NCBI RefSeq assembly: GCF_014230085.1
Contig: NZ_JACHVB010000012.1
Span: forward strand, 372,001 to 436,000
DNA: 64,000 bases
Source: Ruficoccus amylovorans
GTDB taxonomy: Bacteria; Verrucomicrobiota; Verrucomicrobiia; Opitutales; Cerasicoccaceae
Direction of reading: 5' to 3'
Part shown: positions 43,783 through 51,776 of the stretch, in pieces
Layout: every line of letters starts with the position of its first letter
How positions within the stretch are numbered: position 1 is the stretch's first letter
The notes under the pieces: generated by a model
Database searches by the model: none
The model's input: the letters and a program-made list of their open reading frames with translations, nothing else
Told to the model about the DNA's origin: nothing
Program-made: the position numbers and the translations under genes

Positions 43783-44658
43783 ATGAAAAATATTCCCGAT
43801 TGGCGCGCCCTCTATCCTTTTGAATCCCACTGGCTGGAGACACCCGCCGGACGCGTTCACTACGTGGACGAAGGGGCAGGGGAGGAGACGGTCGTCTTCG
43901 TGCACGGCAATCCGACCTGGTCGTTCTTTTACCGCAACCTGATTCTCGGCCTGCGGGATAAATTCCGCTGCGTGGCCATCGACCACCTCGGAATGGGGCT
44001 GTCGGACAAGCCGCAGGATTTTTCCTACCGCCTGGCCGACCGTATCGAACATTTGGATACGCTCATCCGCACGCTCGGGCTGAAGCAGTTTCACCTCGTT
44101 GTACACGACTGGGGCGGCGCTATCGGAATCGGGGCCGCGCTGCGCCATCTGGACAAGCTCGGCCGTATCCAGATTATGAATACGGCGGCCTTCCGTTCGG
44201 CCCACATGCCCTGGCAGATCGGCTGCTGTCGCCTGCCCCTGCTTGGGGAGGTCTTTGTGCGCGGCTTTAATGGCTTTGCCGGAAGCGCTACCAGTATGGC
44301 AGTTGAGAAAAAACTCCCGCCCGCCGTCAAGGCCGGGTACCTGCACCCGCACCGCAACTGGCACGACCGTGTCGCAGTGGCACGCTTCGTGCAGGACATC
44401 CCCATGAACCCGGCGCACCCCAGTTACGTTACGCTGCTGGGCATCGAGGAGTGCCTGCCGGAACTGGCTTCGCACCCGATGCAGATAGTCTGGGGGATGA
44501 AGGATTTTTGCTTCAACAAGGAGTTTCTCGACGAGTGGCAACGCCGCTTCCCGCAGGCGCACGTCCACCGGCTCGAAAACGCCGGGCATTACCTGCTCGA
44601 AGACGAGCCGGAGCAAACGCTTGAGCTGACCCGCGCGTTTTTGACCGCACTGTCATAA
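43783..44658 (+). CDS. oleB: OleB-like alpha/beta hydrolase (beta-lactone decarboxylase or haloalkane dehalogenase family)
   Basis: This 291-residue alpha/beta hydrolase contains HGNPTWSFFYRNL near residue 40, the nucleophile Asp in VVHDWGGAIGIG near 110 and the catalytic His in NAGHYLLED near 275. This is the haloalkane-dehalogenase type III/OleB pattern. OleB removes CO2 from beta-lactones to give cis-olefins. Its place right after oleA supports the Ole role. The usual partners oleC (beta-lactone synthetase) and oleD (ketoreductase) are not in this window, so the pathway is either split or stops at a ketone. A weak hairpin terminator follows about 130 bp later. Confidence 0.83.
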   Translation: MKNIPDWRALYPFESHWLETPAGRVHYVDEGAGEETVVFVHGNPTWSFFYRNLILGLRDKFRCVAIDHLGMGLSDKPQDFSYRLADRIEHLDTLIRTLGLKQFHLVVHDWGGAIGIGAALRHLDKLGRIQIMNTAAFRSAHMPWQIGCCRLPLLGEVFVRGFNGFAGSATSMAVEKKLPPAVKAGYLHPHRNWHDRVAVARFVQDIPMNPAHPSYVTLLGIEECLPELASHPMQIVWGMKDFCFNKEFLDEWQRRFPQAHVHRLENAGHYLLEDEPEQTLELTRAFLTALS

Positions 44659-44790
44659 GGGTCCGGCGCTCGATGGTGCGCGTAGGTCTCCGGGAGGATG
44701 ATGTCTGGTCATGGAAAAGCATGGGCTATGCTTCGTAACATCATCCATGATGCCTCGAAAAACAGGTACCGGTAGGCTCACTCTGTTGAC

Positions 44791-44815
44791 TGCCGGTCCT
44801 GACCGGGCATTTTTC
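44791..44815 (+). terminator. Possible terminator after the oleAB operon
   Basis: Hairpin TGCCGGTC/GACCGGGCA with one bulged base, then TTTTTC. It lies in a 254-bp gap without a convincing gene, upstream of the HPP gene. Confidence 0.5.
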
Positions 44816-44912
44816 AGGAATAAGAGCGGGGCGGGCTGTCGAGAATCCTGCGATGCGCTCTTGGCAAGTTCTGGGTTGGCATCGCGAAACAAACGGTCAT
44901 AAACCGTATCCT

Positions 44913-45413
44913 ATGAAGCCGCTTCCTCACGCCAGCTATGTCGGGCTTGGTTCCCTGCTGAGTATGGCCTCTTTGGCGGGGGTGGCGGCGATTACTCATA
45001 CGCCGTTCATCTTTCCCTCGCTGGGGCCGACGGCGTACCTGCTGTATTTTGCCCCGACGGCGGCGGCTTCGACTCCGCGAGCCTGCCTGCTCGGACACGC
45101 CATTGCATTGGTTTGCGGGTACTTCGCGCTGACGGTTTCGGGGCTGGTGGACCGTCCCCCGGATGTCGCCGTGCAGGTGGAGTGGGCGCGGATACTTTCA
45201 GCCGGGCTTTCGCTCGGGTTGACGTGTTTCTTCCTCGTGCTCTTCAAGATCGACCACCCGCCGGCCGGAGCGACGACCCTGATTGTTTCGCTCGGCCTGA
45301 TCACCCAGCCCTGGCAACTCGTGGTCATGGAGGTGGCCGTAGGCGTGTTGCTGGTGCAGGCGTTGGTGTTGAATGCGCTGGTCCGCAGGTTTGAGAAAAA
45401 ACCGTCCGGCTGA
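44913..45413 (+). CDS. HPP family membrane protein
   Basis: The 166-residue protein has four to five hydrophobic helices and the HPP-family signatures FIFPSLGPTAYLL near residue 32 and DHPPAGATTLIVSLGLI near 115. Some HPP proteins in cyanobacteria and plastids move nitrite across membranes, but most bacterial members are uncharacterised. I chose the ATG at 44913 (MKPLPHASYVGLG), because the longer frame from 44853 adds a hydrophilic stretch with no homology. It is followed after 99 bp by a porin gene on the same strand. Confidence 0.85.
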   Translation: MKPLPHASYVGLGSLLSMASLAGVAAITHTPFIFPSLGPTAYLLYFAPTAAASTPRACLLGHAIALVCGYFALTVSGLVDRPPDVAVQVEWARILSAGLSLGLTCFFLVLFKIDHPPAGATTLIVSLGLITQPWQLVVMEVAVGVLLVQALVLNALVRRFEKKPSG

Positions 45414-45512
45414 AGGGTGCGTGTGTGGCTGTTTTTTTACGAAGAGGATTATCCGGATAGTAGTGTTTAGCTGAACAGGCCCAGACAAGCAGGCCATTTA
45501 TCGCCGCGAACC

Positions 45513-46985
45513 ATGAAATTGAAACTCATCGTCACGATTTTGCTGCTGTGCCCGATAGCGTTGCCTGGGCAGGGAACTCCCGAGAGCGTTGCTGCCAGCA
45601 ACGAACTGCTCATGCAAAAGCTCGAAGCGATGGAAAGACGCATCACGCAGTTGGAGGGCGAGGTTAATGCGCTTCGGGCCGAAAACGAACGCCTTCAGGA
45701 AAAACCGCCCGCCGTGGCCACCGCCGCCGCGCACGCGGCCCTGCCTGTGGGAGCGTCTCCGTCGGCCGCTGAGTCTCACCCGCCGACGGACGGCGCTCCC
45801 ACCGCATTAACTCCTGCCACCGCATCCACGGCTGTCAGCGCAGCGAAGGTGCCGGTCGAGCATGCCCCGGCGAATGTCCCCGAGGGCTACTTCCCGGTGA
45901 CAAAGGGCGTCTATGCGAATATCTCCCTCATCGCCCAGGCCGACGTGATCGTGGACACGAACAACGCCAACTCGCCCGGCTCCTTTGTCACCTCCTCGCT
46001 CCCGGTCAAGGGGCAGCCGAACTACGGCAGCGGGCTGAACTCCGACGTCAGTTTCCGCCAGTCCACGCTCGCCTTTGACCTGCTGTTTGAGACCGGGGAC
46101 AAGCCGCTGACCTTTTTCTACGCCAATAACTTTTTCCCCAACGGCCAGCCCGCGAACGGCTATGGCTACTACCTGCTGGGCTTCTATGCGGAGTGGAACG
46201 GCCTGCTCATTGGCTATGACTGGACCGCACTCATGGATGCCGGGGTCGATCCGAACACCCTCGACTACGAAGGTCCGAACTCCCTGCCGGAAAAATATAA
46301 CGCCCAGGTTCGCTATACCCGGACGCTGTTGGAGGACGATTTCGCCAACCTGATCGGGAAAATCTCCCTCGAACAGGCCAGCCCGAGCATCTCCGGCGTG
46401 GCCGGGGGGATGGATGTTTTCCAACAGGCTCCCGACGGCGTGCTCGCCCTGCGGGCCGTCGGGGATGATTGGCACGTCCAGGCCGGTGTCGTCCTGCGCA
46501 GCCTGGTCGCGCAGACCCCGTCGGGGGACACGGGCGCGCTGGGCTGGGGCTTCTCGCTCAGCGGGAGCTGGCAGTTTACCGAAAAGGATGAGGTCATGCT
46601 TTGGGGAAACATCGGAGACGGCTTTGCCGACTACATCCAGGATGCCTACGGCCTCGGACTGGATGGCTATATCAACGCCTCCAACCAGCTCGAAACCATC
46701 CGCGTGTACGGTGTGGGGGCCGCTTACCAGCACAACTGGACACGCCACCTCAGCTCGACCTTCTCCTTTGGCTATGTGAACATCAGCGACGAAGGACTCG
46801 GCCCCTACGTGGGGGCGACGAATATGCGTGAGACCCTTTACAGCTCAGGCAACATCGTCTGGCAGGCGACACCCTTCCTCGTCGTGGGGGCGGAGTTGCT
46901 CTACGGGCGCAAGCTCGCCGTTAACGGCGAAAGTGGCGACGACTTCCGGGTCCAGAGCACCGTGCGCTACACCTTCAATCCCTGA
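45513..46985 (+). CDS. DcaP-like outer-membrane porin with N-terminal coiled coil
   Basis: The 490-residue protein has a signal peptide (MKLKLIVTILLLCPIALPGQ) and a coiled coil at about 28-68 (LLMQKLEAMERRITQLEGEV, then NALRAENERLQEK). A Pro/Ala/Thr-rich linker to about 125 leads to a beta-barrel body rich in alternating aromatic strands (LTFFYANNFFPNGQP, EWNGLLIGYDWTALMDAG, SGNIVWQATPFLVVGAELLY). It ends RYTFNP, a typical outer-membrane C-terminus with a near-terminal Phe. This layout matches DcaP-type trimeric porins that pass organic acids or other small solutes. The cargo is unknown. The downstream hairpin serves the opposite-strand gene. Confidence 0.82.
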   Translation: MKLKLIVTILLLCPIALPGQGTPESVAASNELLMQKLEAMERRITQLEGEVNALRAENERLQEKPPAVATAAAHAALPVGASPSAAESHPPTDGAPTALTPATASTAVSAAKVPVEHAPANVPEGYFPVTKGVYANISLIAQADVIVDTNNANSPGSFVTSSLPVKGQPNYGSGLNSDVSFRQSTLAFDLLFETGDKPLTFFYANNFFPNGQPANGYGYYLLGFYAEWNGLLIGYDWTALMDAGVDPNTLDYEGPNSLPEKYNAQVRYTRTLLEDDFANLIGKISLEQASPSISGVAGGMDVFQQAPDGVLALRAVGDDWHVQAGVVLRSLVAQTPSGDTGALGWGFSLSGSWQFTEKDEVMLWGNIGDGFADYIQDAYGLGLDGYINASNQLETIRVYGVGAAYQHNWTRHLSSTFSFGYVNISDEGLGPYVGATNMRETLYSSGNIVWQATPFLVVGAELLYGRKLAVNGESGDDFRVQSTVRYTFNP

Positions 46986-47017
46986 GCGGGTGTCCCGCCG
47001 GGCCAGTGTTGTCGCAC

Positions 47018-47047
47018 AAAAAAACGGCAGCCGGTGAGGCTGCCGTT
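47018..47047 (-). terminator. Intrinsic terminator of the carbonic anhydrase gene
   Basis: A perfect 10-bp stem (AACGGCAGCC at 47023-47032 with its complement at 47038-47047) and 5-base loop is followed on the minus strand by a run of seven T. It lies 54 bp past the carbonic anhydrase stop. Confidence 0.85.
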
Positions 47048-47100
47048 GGTGAAAAGCGAGAAGAGAAGGCTGGTTATGTCACCTTCGAATAAGGGGGCGG

Positions 47101-47847
47101 TTACTTATGATCGAAGAACTCAACCTTGCCTGTTTTCAGGTCATAGACGCCGCCGACGATCATGATCTCACCGTTGTCTTCCATCCCTTTCAGGATGGGG
47201 CTTTGCTCGCGGATCTGCTGCATGGCGATGAGCACGTTATCGTCGCAGACGGCTTCGACGAACGCGGGATTCGAGGCCGTGGCGTCGCCGTGGAAATGCC
47301 CGGCGGCTTCCTTGACGGCGGGCTGGATTTTGGCCAGCAGTTCGGTGATGTTGCCCAGTTCGACACCCTGGATGGCGGCGCGGACGGCACCGCAGTTCTC
47401 GTGCCCGAGGACGACGACCAGCTTCGAGCCGGAGACCTTACAGGCGAATTCCATGCTGCCGATGATGTCAACGTTGACGATGTTACCGGCGACGCGGGCG
47501 ACGAAGAGGTCGCCGATGCCGCGGTGGAACACGTCTTCGACCGGCACGCGGGAGTCGAGGCAGGAGAGGACGACGGCCATCGGGTATTGGCCAAGAGCGG
47601 CCTCACGCACGCGCTCGCTGTTGTTGCGGACGGTGAGGCTGTCATCGATGTACTCGGCGTTGCCTTGCTTGAGGATTTCAAGGACGGCTTCGGGAGTAAG
47701 CTTGGACTGATCCGCCTGGGTCAGGATCGTGCTGGTGATGATTTCTGTTTCGGGGACGAATTCCCCCTTGGGCTTGGCTGTGTCGGCGCTGGCGGTGGAA
47801 ATGAGCGCGCTGACAGAGAGAAGACCGATAAGTGCGATTGCTTTCAT
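47101..47847 (-). CDS. Periplasmic beta-carbonic anhydrase
   Basis: The 248-residue protein interconverts CO2 and bicarbonate. It has a signal peptide (MKAIALIGLLSVSALISTAS) and the beta-class zinc site: Cys and the Asp-Arg dyad in LSCLDSRVPVEDVFHRGIG, then His and Cys in VVLGHENCGAV. GDLFVARVAGNIVN and a C-terminal IMIVGGVYDLKTGKVEFF complete the family. A secreted beta-carbonic anhydrase is less usual than a cytoplasmic one and would act in the periplasm. The ATG at 47847 gives the signal peptide directly; the frame is open further to 48012 but that stretch is not protein-like. Confidence 0.93.
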   Translation of the reverse strand: MKAIALIGLLSVSALISTASADTAKPKGEFVPETEIITSTILTQADQSKLTPEAVLEILKQGNAEYIDDSLTVRNNSERVREAALGQYPMAVVLSCLDSRVPVEDVFHRGIGDLFVARVAGNIVNVDIIGSMEFACKVSGSKLVVVLGHENCGAVRAAIQGVELGNITELLAKIQPAVKEAAGHFHGDATASNPAFVEAVCDDNVLIAMQQIREQSPILKGMEDNGEIMIVGGVYDLKTGKVEFFDHK

Positions 47848-48057
47848 AGTGTTTTGAGGATTGTGCGCTTTGTTGCGCGTTACTGGTGAGAGGAAGAGGA
47901 TGATAATCCCAGAAGATCGCAACGGAACGAAGCATCCGTGTGGAAGAGTTATGTAAGCATGTATCAAGGCATTGGGAACGACAAAGGCGAGCACTATTAA
48001 CCGACCTGGCATATTTTATAATAACTTGACGAGGCGGTTATCCCGGCGAAGCAGCCC

Positions 48058-48489
48058 CTAACAAGGGGTCACACCTTTTTTCAGCAGAATGTTGCCGTAT
48101 TTGGCGGTCTCGCCGGTCATGAGGACCGCGAAGGCCTCGCGGGTCCGGTCATAGAATGCAAAACGCCCGATCCGGGCAATGGCCGGAGCGTCGGGAGCGT
48201 GCTTCTTTACAGGGACCAGATAGGAGGCTTCGACACTGGGGTCGAGCGTGTCGCCCTCGACGGGTGCCATCATCACCAGTGGGGCATCGACATAGGCGTC
48301 GAGTTCGAACAACGGTAAAATTGCGTCGAGCAGGGCAGGGATGCGCAGGCCGTCGGCCCGCAGCACGCGGTTATTGAAGCTCTCGCCCGGAAAATGCGCG
48401 TCGGCCAGGACGATTTCGTCGCCGTGGCCCATGCGGGTCAGTACGGCGAGCAGTTCGGGGGAAAGCAGGGGGGAGATTCCTTTTAGCAT
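48058..48489 (-). CDS. fucU: FucU/RbsD-family mutarotase (L-fucose mutarotase)
   Basis: The 143-residue protein begins [20 protein letters not shown], followed by the hallmark [17 protein letters not shown], whose His and Asp residues lie in the mutarotase pocket. It ends with the conserved tail [10 protein letters not shown]. FucU interconverts the alpha and beta anomers of L-fucose. The ATG at 48489 fits homologues; the open frame upstream to 48819 crosses a terminator and is not coding. It is 263 bp downstream of a TIM-barrel isomerase gene on the same strand, with a terminator between them, so it probably has its own promoter. Confidence 0.93.
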   Translation of the reverse strand: MLKGISPLLSPELLAVLTRMGHGDEIVLADAHFPGESFNNRVLRADGLRIPALLDAILPLFELDAYVDAPLVMMAPVEGDTLDPSVEASYLVPVKKHAPDAPAIARIGRFAFYDRTREAFAVLMTGETAKYGNILLKKGVTPC

Positions 48490-48684
48490 GAGCGGAGTGT
48501 GTGTCTGGTGGGAGGGGGGGCCGCGCACAGCAGCCATCCTCTCCTCATGCATAGAAGGAGTTCGACTCAAAGGAAAGACCATTAGGTTGAACAGTGAAAT
48601 TATCTCACCGACGTTCACCTGGCCGGGAGGTTGGTCCTTCGCGCGTTCTCGCTCTGGCCCCCGGCGCGCTTCGCCTGTAAGCAC

Positions 48685-48717
48685 AAAAGGCCTTGGGGCG
48701 GTCCGCTCCCAAGGCCT
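48685..48717 (-). terminator. Terminator after the TIM-barrel isomerase gene
   Basis: A perfect 10-bp stem (AGGCCTTGGG at 48688-48697 with its complement at 48708-48717) is followed on the minus strand by TTTTGTGC. It separates the isomerase gene from fucU. Confidence 0.72.
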
Positions 48718-48752
48718 CGTTTCAGGAAAATCCCGGAAGTTGCCCAGACTGT

Positions 48753-49550
48753 TTAAAGGCCCTTGCCAGAGAGGTACTCGTAGCTGGACTTGAGACAGTC
48801 GAACGGGTCGCGGAAGCACTGGTCCTGCTCGACCGCGTACCAGCGGACGCCAGCGGCCTCGCAGGCCGGAATGATGTGGTCCCAGTCGAGGTTGCCTTCG
48901 CCGATGGGGGCCATGCGGGTCTCGTTGGTCGGCTCGCTGACTTCCTTGTCCTTGAGGTGGATGACCGGGACGCGTCCGTGGCAGCGCTCGAGGATGCGCT
49001 CGCAGTTGGTACCGGCGTTGTCGAGCCAGTACAGGTCGAGTTCGAGCATGACGTCCTGCGCGGTGTCGTCGATCATGATGTCCAGCAGCGAGGGGCCGCC
49101 CTTGACCGGACGGAAGAGTTCCTTGCTGTGGTTATGGAGTCCGAACTGAATGCCCGCGGCCTTCAGGCCATCGACGACACTGCGGGACTCCGCGATAAAG
49201 CGGCGATAGCCCTCAACGGTGTCTCCATAAGCGGCAGGAACCCCTCCCAGGGCGATATAATCGCAGCCCAGGGTGTGGTGAAAGTCGATCTCGGCCTGGA
49301 GATTGTCGGCGAGGCTTTCCCAGGCGCGGTGGGTGGCGATGCACTTGAGGCCGTTGTCGTCGAGCATGCGGCGGGCGGTCTTGGCATCAACTTCGGGGGC
49401 GTCGCCGTTCATGGCACCGACGCATGACACCTGCACGGCGGTGTAGCCGATGTCGCTGATTTTTTTCAGGGTCTGGGACAGGTCGGCGGCGGTCAGGGTA
49501 TGCTCGCGGACCGTGTACATTTGGACGGCAGTTTTCGGCGTCATAGTCAT
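48753..49550 (-). CDS. Sugar phosphate isomerase/epimerase, TIM barrel
   Basis: This 265-residue protein has the xylose-isomerase-like barrel: [20 protein letters not shown] at the start, [45 protein letters not shown] near 145 and [20 protein letters not shown] near 180, with VIHLKDKEV following. [20 protein letters not shown] and WYAVEQDQC form the last strand with its metal-ligand Glu. The start is ATG 49550 or 49544. A divergent AraC regulator starts 104 bp away and probably controls it. The substrate is unknown; the nearby fucU hints at a deoxysugar, but that is weak. Confidence 0.9.
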   Translation of the reverse strand: MTMTPKTAVQMYTVREHTLTAADLSQTLKKISDIGYTAVQVSCVGAMNGDAPEVDAKTARRMLDDNGLKCIATHRAWESLADNLQAEIDFHHTLGCDYIALGGVPAAYGDTVEGYRRFIAESRSVVDGLKAAGIQFGLHNHSKELFRPVKGGPSLLDIMIDDTAQDVMLELDLYWLDNAGTNCERILERCHGRVPVIHLKDKEVSEPTNETRMAPIGEGNLDWDHIIPACEAAGVRWYAVEQDQCFRDPFDCLKSSYEYLSGKGL

Positions 49551-49654
49551 GTCTTTACTGTAGGGGGGATATCGTGACTTGTGTGGAAACAGGGTAGCAA
49601 AAATGCCGTCGTTTTTAAATAGGCAATTGCGACAAAAAGATGTAAAAAGACGGC

Positions 49655-50458
49655 ATGATAGAAGGGGTGGATATACACGGGGCAACCGTCAATACCGCGG
49701 GTTTGACCATCGCCTCTCCTCAGTGGAGTTGGACTTCCGGCCCGCTGCGGGACTACGACCTCGTTATTCTGAAATCCGGCAGAGCAACATACACGGGGGA
49801 TGAAAAGGAGTGGCAGGTATCGGCGGGATCCTGTATGCTGCTGCGGCGTGGGGAAAGCTACCGGGGAATTCAGCGGCAGGATGATCCGGTCTCGATGTAC
49901 TTTATCCACTTTGATTTTTTGGATAGAAAAAAACGGCCTGTCGAATTACCGGAGGAGAAGCTTCTGCCCCGGCATTTCAAGGCGGAGCACACGGAGTTTG
50001 TCGGGGGGCTGGCCGGGCGCGTGCTGGAGGCGAGCCGTGGGCCGGGCGAACCGTCGGCGGAAGCTACATTCTGGTTGCGGGCGCTGCTGGTGGAGCTGTA
50101 CCGGCAGGCACGCCGTCCGCGCTGGCAGGGGCTGGAGCGAGAACAGGCCCTGCGGGTGGAAACGCTCTGTAGCGAGATCCGCGAGCGCATCGGCGAGCCG
50201 TGGCGGCTGGTCGAAATCGCGGCGCGCCTGGGCTGCGGGCCGGAGCACGCCGGACGGCTGTTTCGCAAGTACAAGGGGATGGCTCCGGTCGAGTTCGTGG
50301 TACAGGCGCGGATGGAGGCGGCCAAAGCGCTGCTGAGTTCTTCCTCGCTGTCGATCGGCCAGATTGCCGAAACGCTAGGTTTTTGCGACGTTTACGCACT
50401 CAGCCGTCAGTTCAAGAAAAAGACGGGCCAGTCGCCGAGGGCCTTTCGTCATGGCTGA
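49655..50458 (+). CDS. AraC-family transcriptional regulator
   Basis: The 267-residue protein has a sensor part (about 1-150) with CMLLRRGESYRGIQRQDDPV and a C-terminal AraC DNA-binding domain: RLVEIAARLGCGPEHAGRLF (first HTH), then SLSIGQIAETLGFCDVYALS (second HTH) ending SRQFKKKTGQSPRAFRHG. It lies divergent to the TIM-barrel isomerase gene and most likely regulates it in response to its sugar. The 104-bp region between them should hold both promoters; no clear half-site repeat was identified. Confidence 0.9.
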   Translation: MIEGVDIHGATVNTAGLTIASPQWSWTSGPLRDYDLVILKSGRATYTGDEKEWQVSAGSCMLLRRGESYRGIQRQDDPVSMYFIHFDFLDRKKRPVELPEEKLLPRHFKAEHTEFVGGLAGRVLEASRGPGEPSAEATFWLRALLVELYRQARRPRWQGLEREQALRVETLCSEIRERIGEPWRLVEIAARLGCGPEHAGRLFRKYKGMAPVEFVVQARMEAAKALLSSSSLSIGQIAETLGFCDVYALSRQFKKKTGQSPRAFRHG

Positions 50459-50477
50459 TGCCGCCCGTTGAAAATGG

Positions 50478-50510
50478 CAAAAAAAAGGGCCGCTGGAAAG
50501 CGACCCCTTT
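50478..50510 (-). terminator. Terminator of the fasciclin gene
   Basis: A broken stem AAAGGG/CCCTTT plus CGCT/AGCG with a GGAA loop (50484-50510) is followed on the minus strand by TTTTTT. It lies 78 bp past the fasciclin-gene stop and just after the AraC gene on the other strand. Confidence 0.65.
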
Positions 50511-50588
50511 GGGAAAATAAAATAATGTCGGACGGCTAGAATAAAACACCGCCGCAGACCGGGAAAACACGGTCGCGTGACCGCTCAC

Positions 50589-51434
50589 TTATTCGGTCAA
50601 GGCGGCGGTCTTGACGTTGGGCAGGAGCACGGTGTCGATAACGAAGATCACGCCGTTGGAGGCGATAATGTCGGTTTCGGTGACCTTGGCGCCACCCGCC
50701 GTGAAGTTACCCTCGACGAAAGCCAGCTCCAGCGGTGAGCCATTGGCGGTCTGGACTTCACCGGCCTGGATGTCCTTCATGAGGAGCTTGCCGGGGATGA
50801 CGTGGTAACTGAGGATGGCGGCGAGCTGATCCTTGTTGGCCGGCAGCAGGAGCTGTTCAAGCGTGCCTGCGGGGAGGCTGGCAAAGGCTTCATCGCTGGG
50901 GGCGAAAAGCGTGTAGGGGCCCTCAGCCTGAAGCTCAGCCTGGAGACCGGAGGCCTGCACGGCGGCGAGGAAGGTGTTCAGATTGCCCTGGGCAGCGGCG
51001 GATGAAACAACATCGTCTTTGGAACCGCCGGGGCAGGCTCCGCAATCCTTCTTGGCCACCTCGGCACCGGAGCAGTCCTTTTTCGCGGTGGTGTCGCAGG
51101 CACCCTTGCTGCAATCGGCTTTGGCCATGCTGCCGCAATCTTTTTTGGCCGAAGCGTCACAGGCTCCACCGGAGCAGTCTTTTTTCGCCACGTCGGAGCA
51201 GTCCTTTTTTGCGCCGTCGGAACAGTCCTGCTTGGCGGCCTGAACGGAAGCCCCTGTGTAAGGACAGGTGGCAGCATCAGTCTTGGCCGATGCGACTACG
51301 CTGGTGGCCGCAGCGGGGGCGGTGCTGGCCTGCGCGGGGGGCACGGAGCCGCAACAACCCGCTCCCGCATGGGCAGCGGGAAGCGCCAGGAGGCTGGAAA
51401 TTGAGAGGGAGAGAAGAAGGGTTTTTGTTTTCAT
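50589..51434 (-). CDS. Secreted fasciclin-domain protein with seven Lys-Asp-Cys repeats
   Basis: This 281-residue protein has a signal peptide (MKTKTLLLSLSISSLLALPA) and a Cys-rich leader (GAGCCGSVPPA). A repeat segment at about 65-135 holds seven copies of K[K/A/Q]DC[S/G] separated by short Ala/Gly/Asp spacers and ends GACPGGSKDD. The C-terminal 135 residues are a fasciclin/FAS1 domain with LFAPSDEAFASLP, LSYHVIPGKLL and ASNGVIFVIDTVLLP. FAS1 domains mediate adhesion at the surface. The cysteine repeats are unusual and could bind metal or cross-link by disulfides. ATG 51434 gives the signal peptide; the frame is open to 51506 but the extra part is not signal-like. Confidence 0.87.
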   Translation of the reverse strand: MKTKTLLLSLSISSLLALPAAHAGAGCCGSVPPAQASTAPAAATSVVASAKTDAATCPYTGASVQAAKQDCSDGAKKDCSDVAKKDCSGGACDASAKKDCGSMAKADCSKGACDTTAKKDCSGAEVAKKDCGACPGGSKDDVVSSAAAQGNLNTFLAAVQASGLQAELQAEGPYTLFAPSDEAFASLPAGTLEQLLLPANKDQLAAILSYHVIPGKLLMKDIQAGEVQTANGSPLELAFVEGNFTAGGAKVTETDIIASNGVIFVIDTVLLPNVKTAALTE

Positions 51435-51776
51435 GCAGTTATGGGTTGGATAGCGGTTGTTGCTGGTGAGAAAGCACGAACAGAGATGTATTTCTGTTTT
51501 TGTCAACTCCTTGGGGATTTTTTAACCCGGCGTGATGAGAGGGAAAGGAGAGAGTCTTTTAGTGTTGCGGAACGACTTGCCGTGTTGTCAACGGGCCAGA
51601 TAGCCAGCGGTATGGATAACGGATTTCTGTTACGCTGATTCCGCCCGGTGAGCCGCCTTTATGACGGCATCGGTACAGCTCTCCCATTTAGGCCCTAATC
51701 AGTTCAAACGCTGAGTCTCTGATGATTTTTTCAGCCATACTTATACGTCTTGATATCATTGGAATAAGTTACATTT
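51435..51776. other. Intergenic region between the fasciclin and flavoprotein genes
   Basis: This 342-bp divergent region holds no convincing gene. A possible minus-strand promoter for the fasciclin gene should be at the left and the plus-strand one at the right. The AT-rich stretch at about 51740-51775 contains TTGATATCATTGGAATAAG, a plausible but unproven promoter area. Confidence 0.4.

Noticed and set aside
43783-44658. Haloalkane dehalogenase call for the alpha/beta hydrolase
   Set aside because: The motifs fit that family, but direct linkage to oleA makes the OleB role more likely; kept as an alternative only.
44711-44902. 63-codon frame before the HPP gene
   Set aside because: It contains the probable oleAB terminator hairpin and has no protein-like features.
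47848-48012. Longer N-terminus for the carbonic anhydrase
   Set aside because: The extra 55 residues are not protein-like and the internal ATG gives a proper signal peptide.
48490-48819. Longer N-terminus for FucU
   Set aside because: The stretch crosses a terminator and the end of the neighbouring gene; FucU homologues start at MLKGISP.
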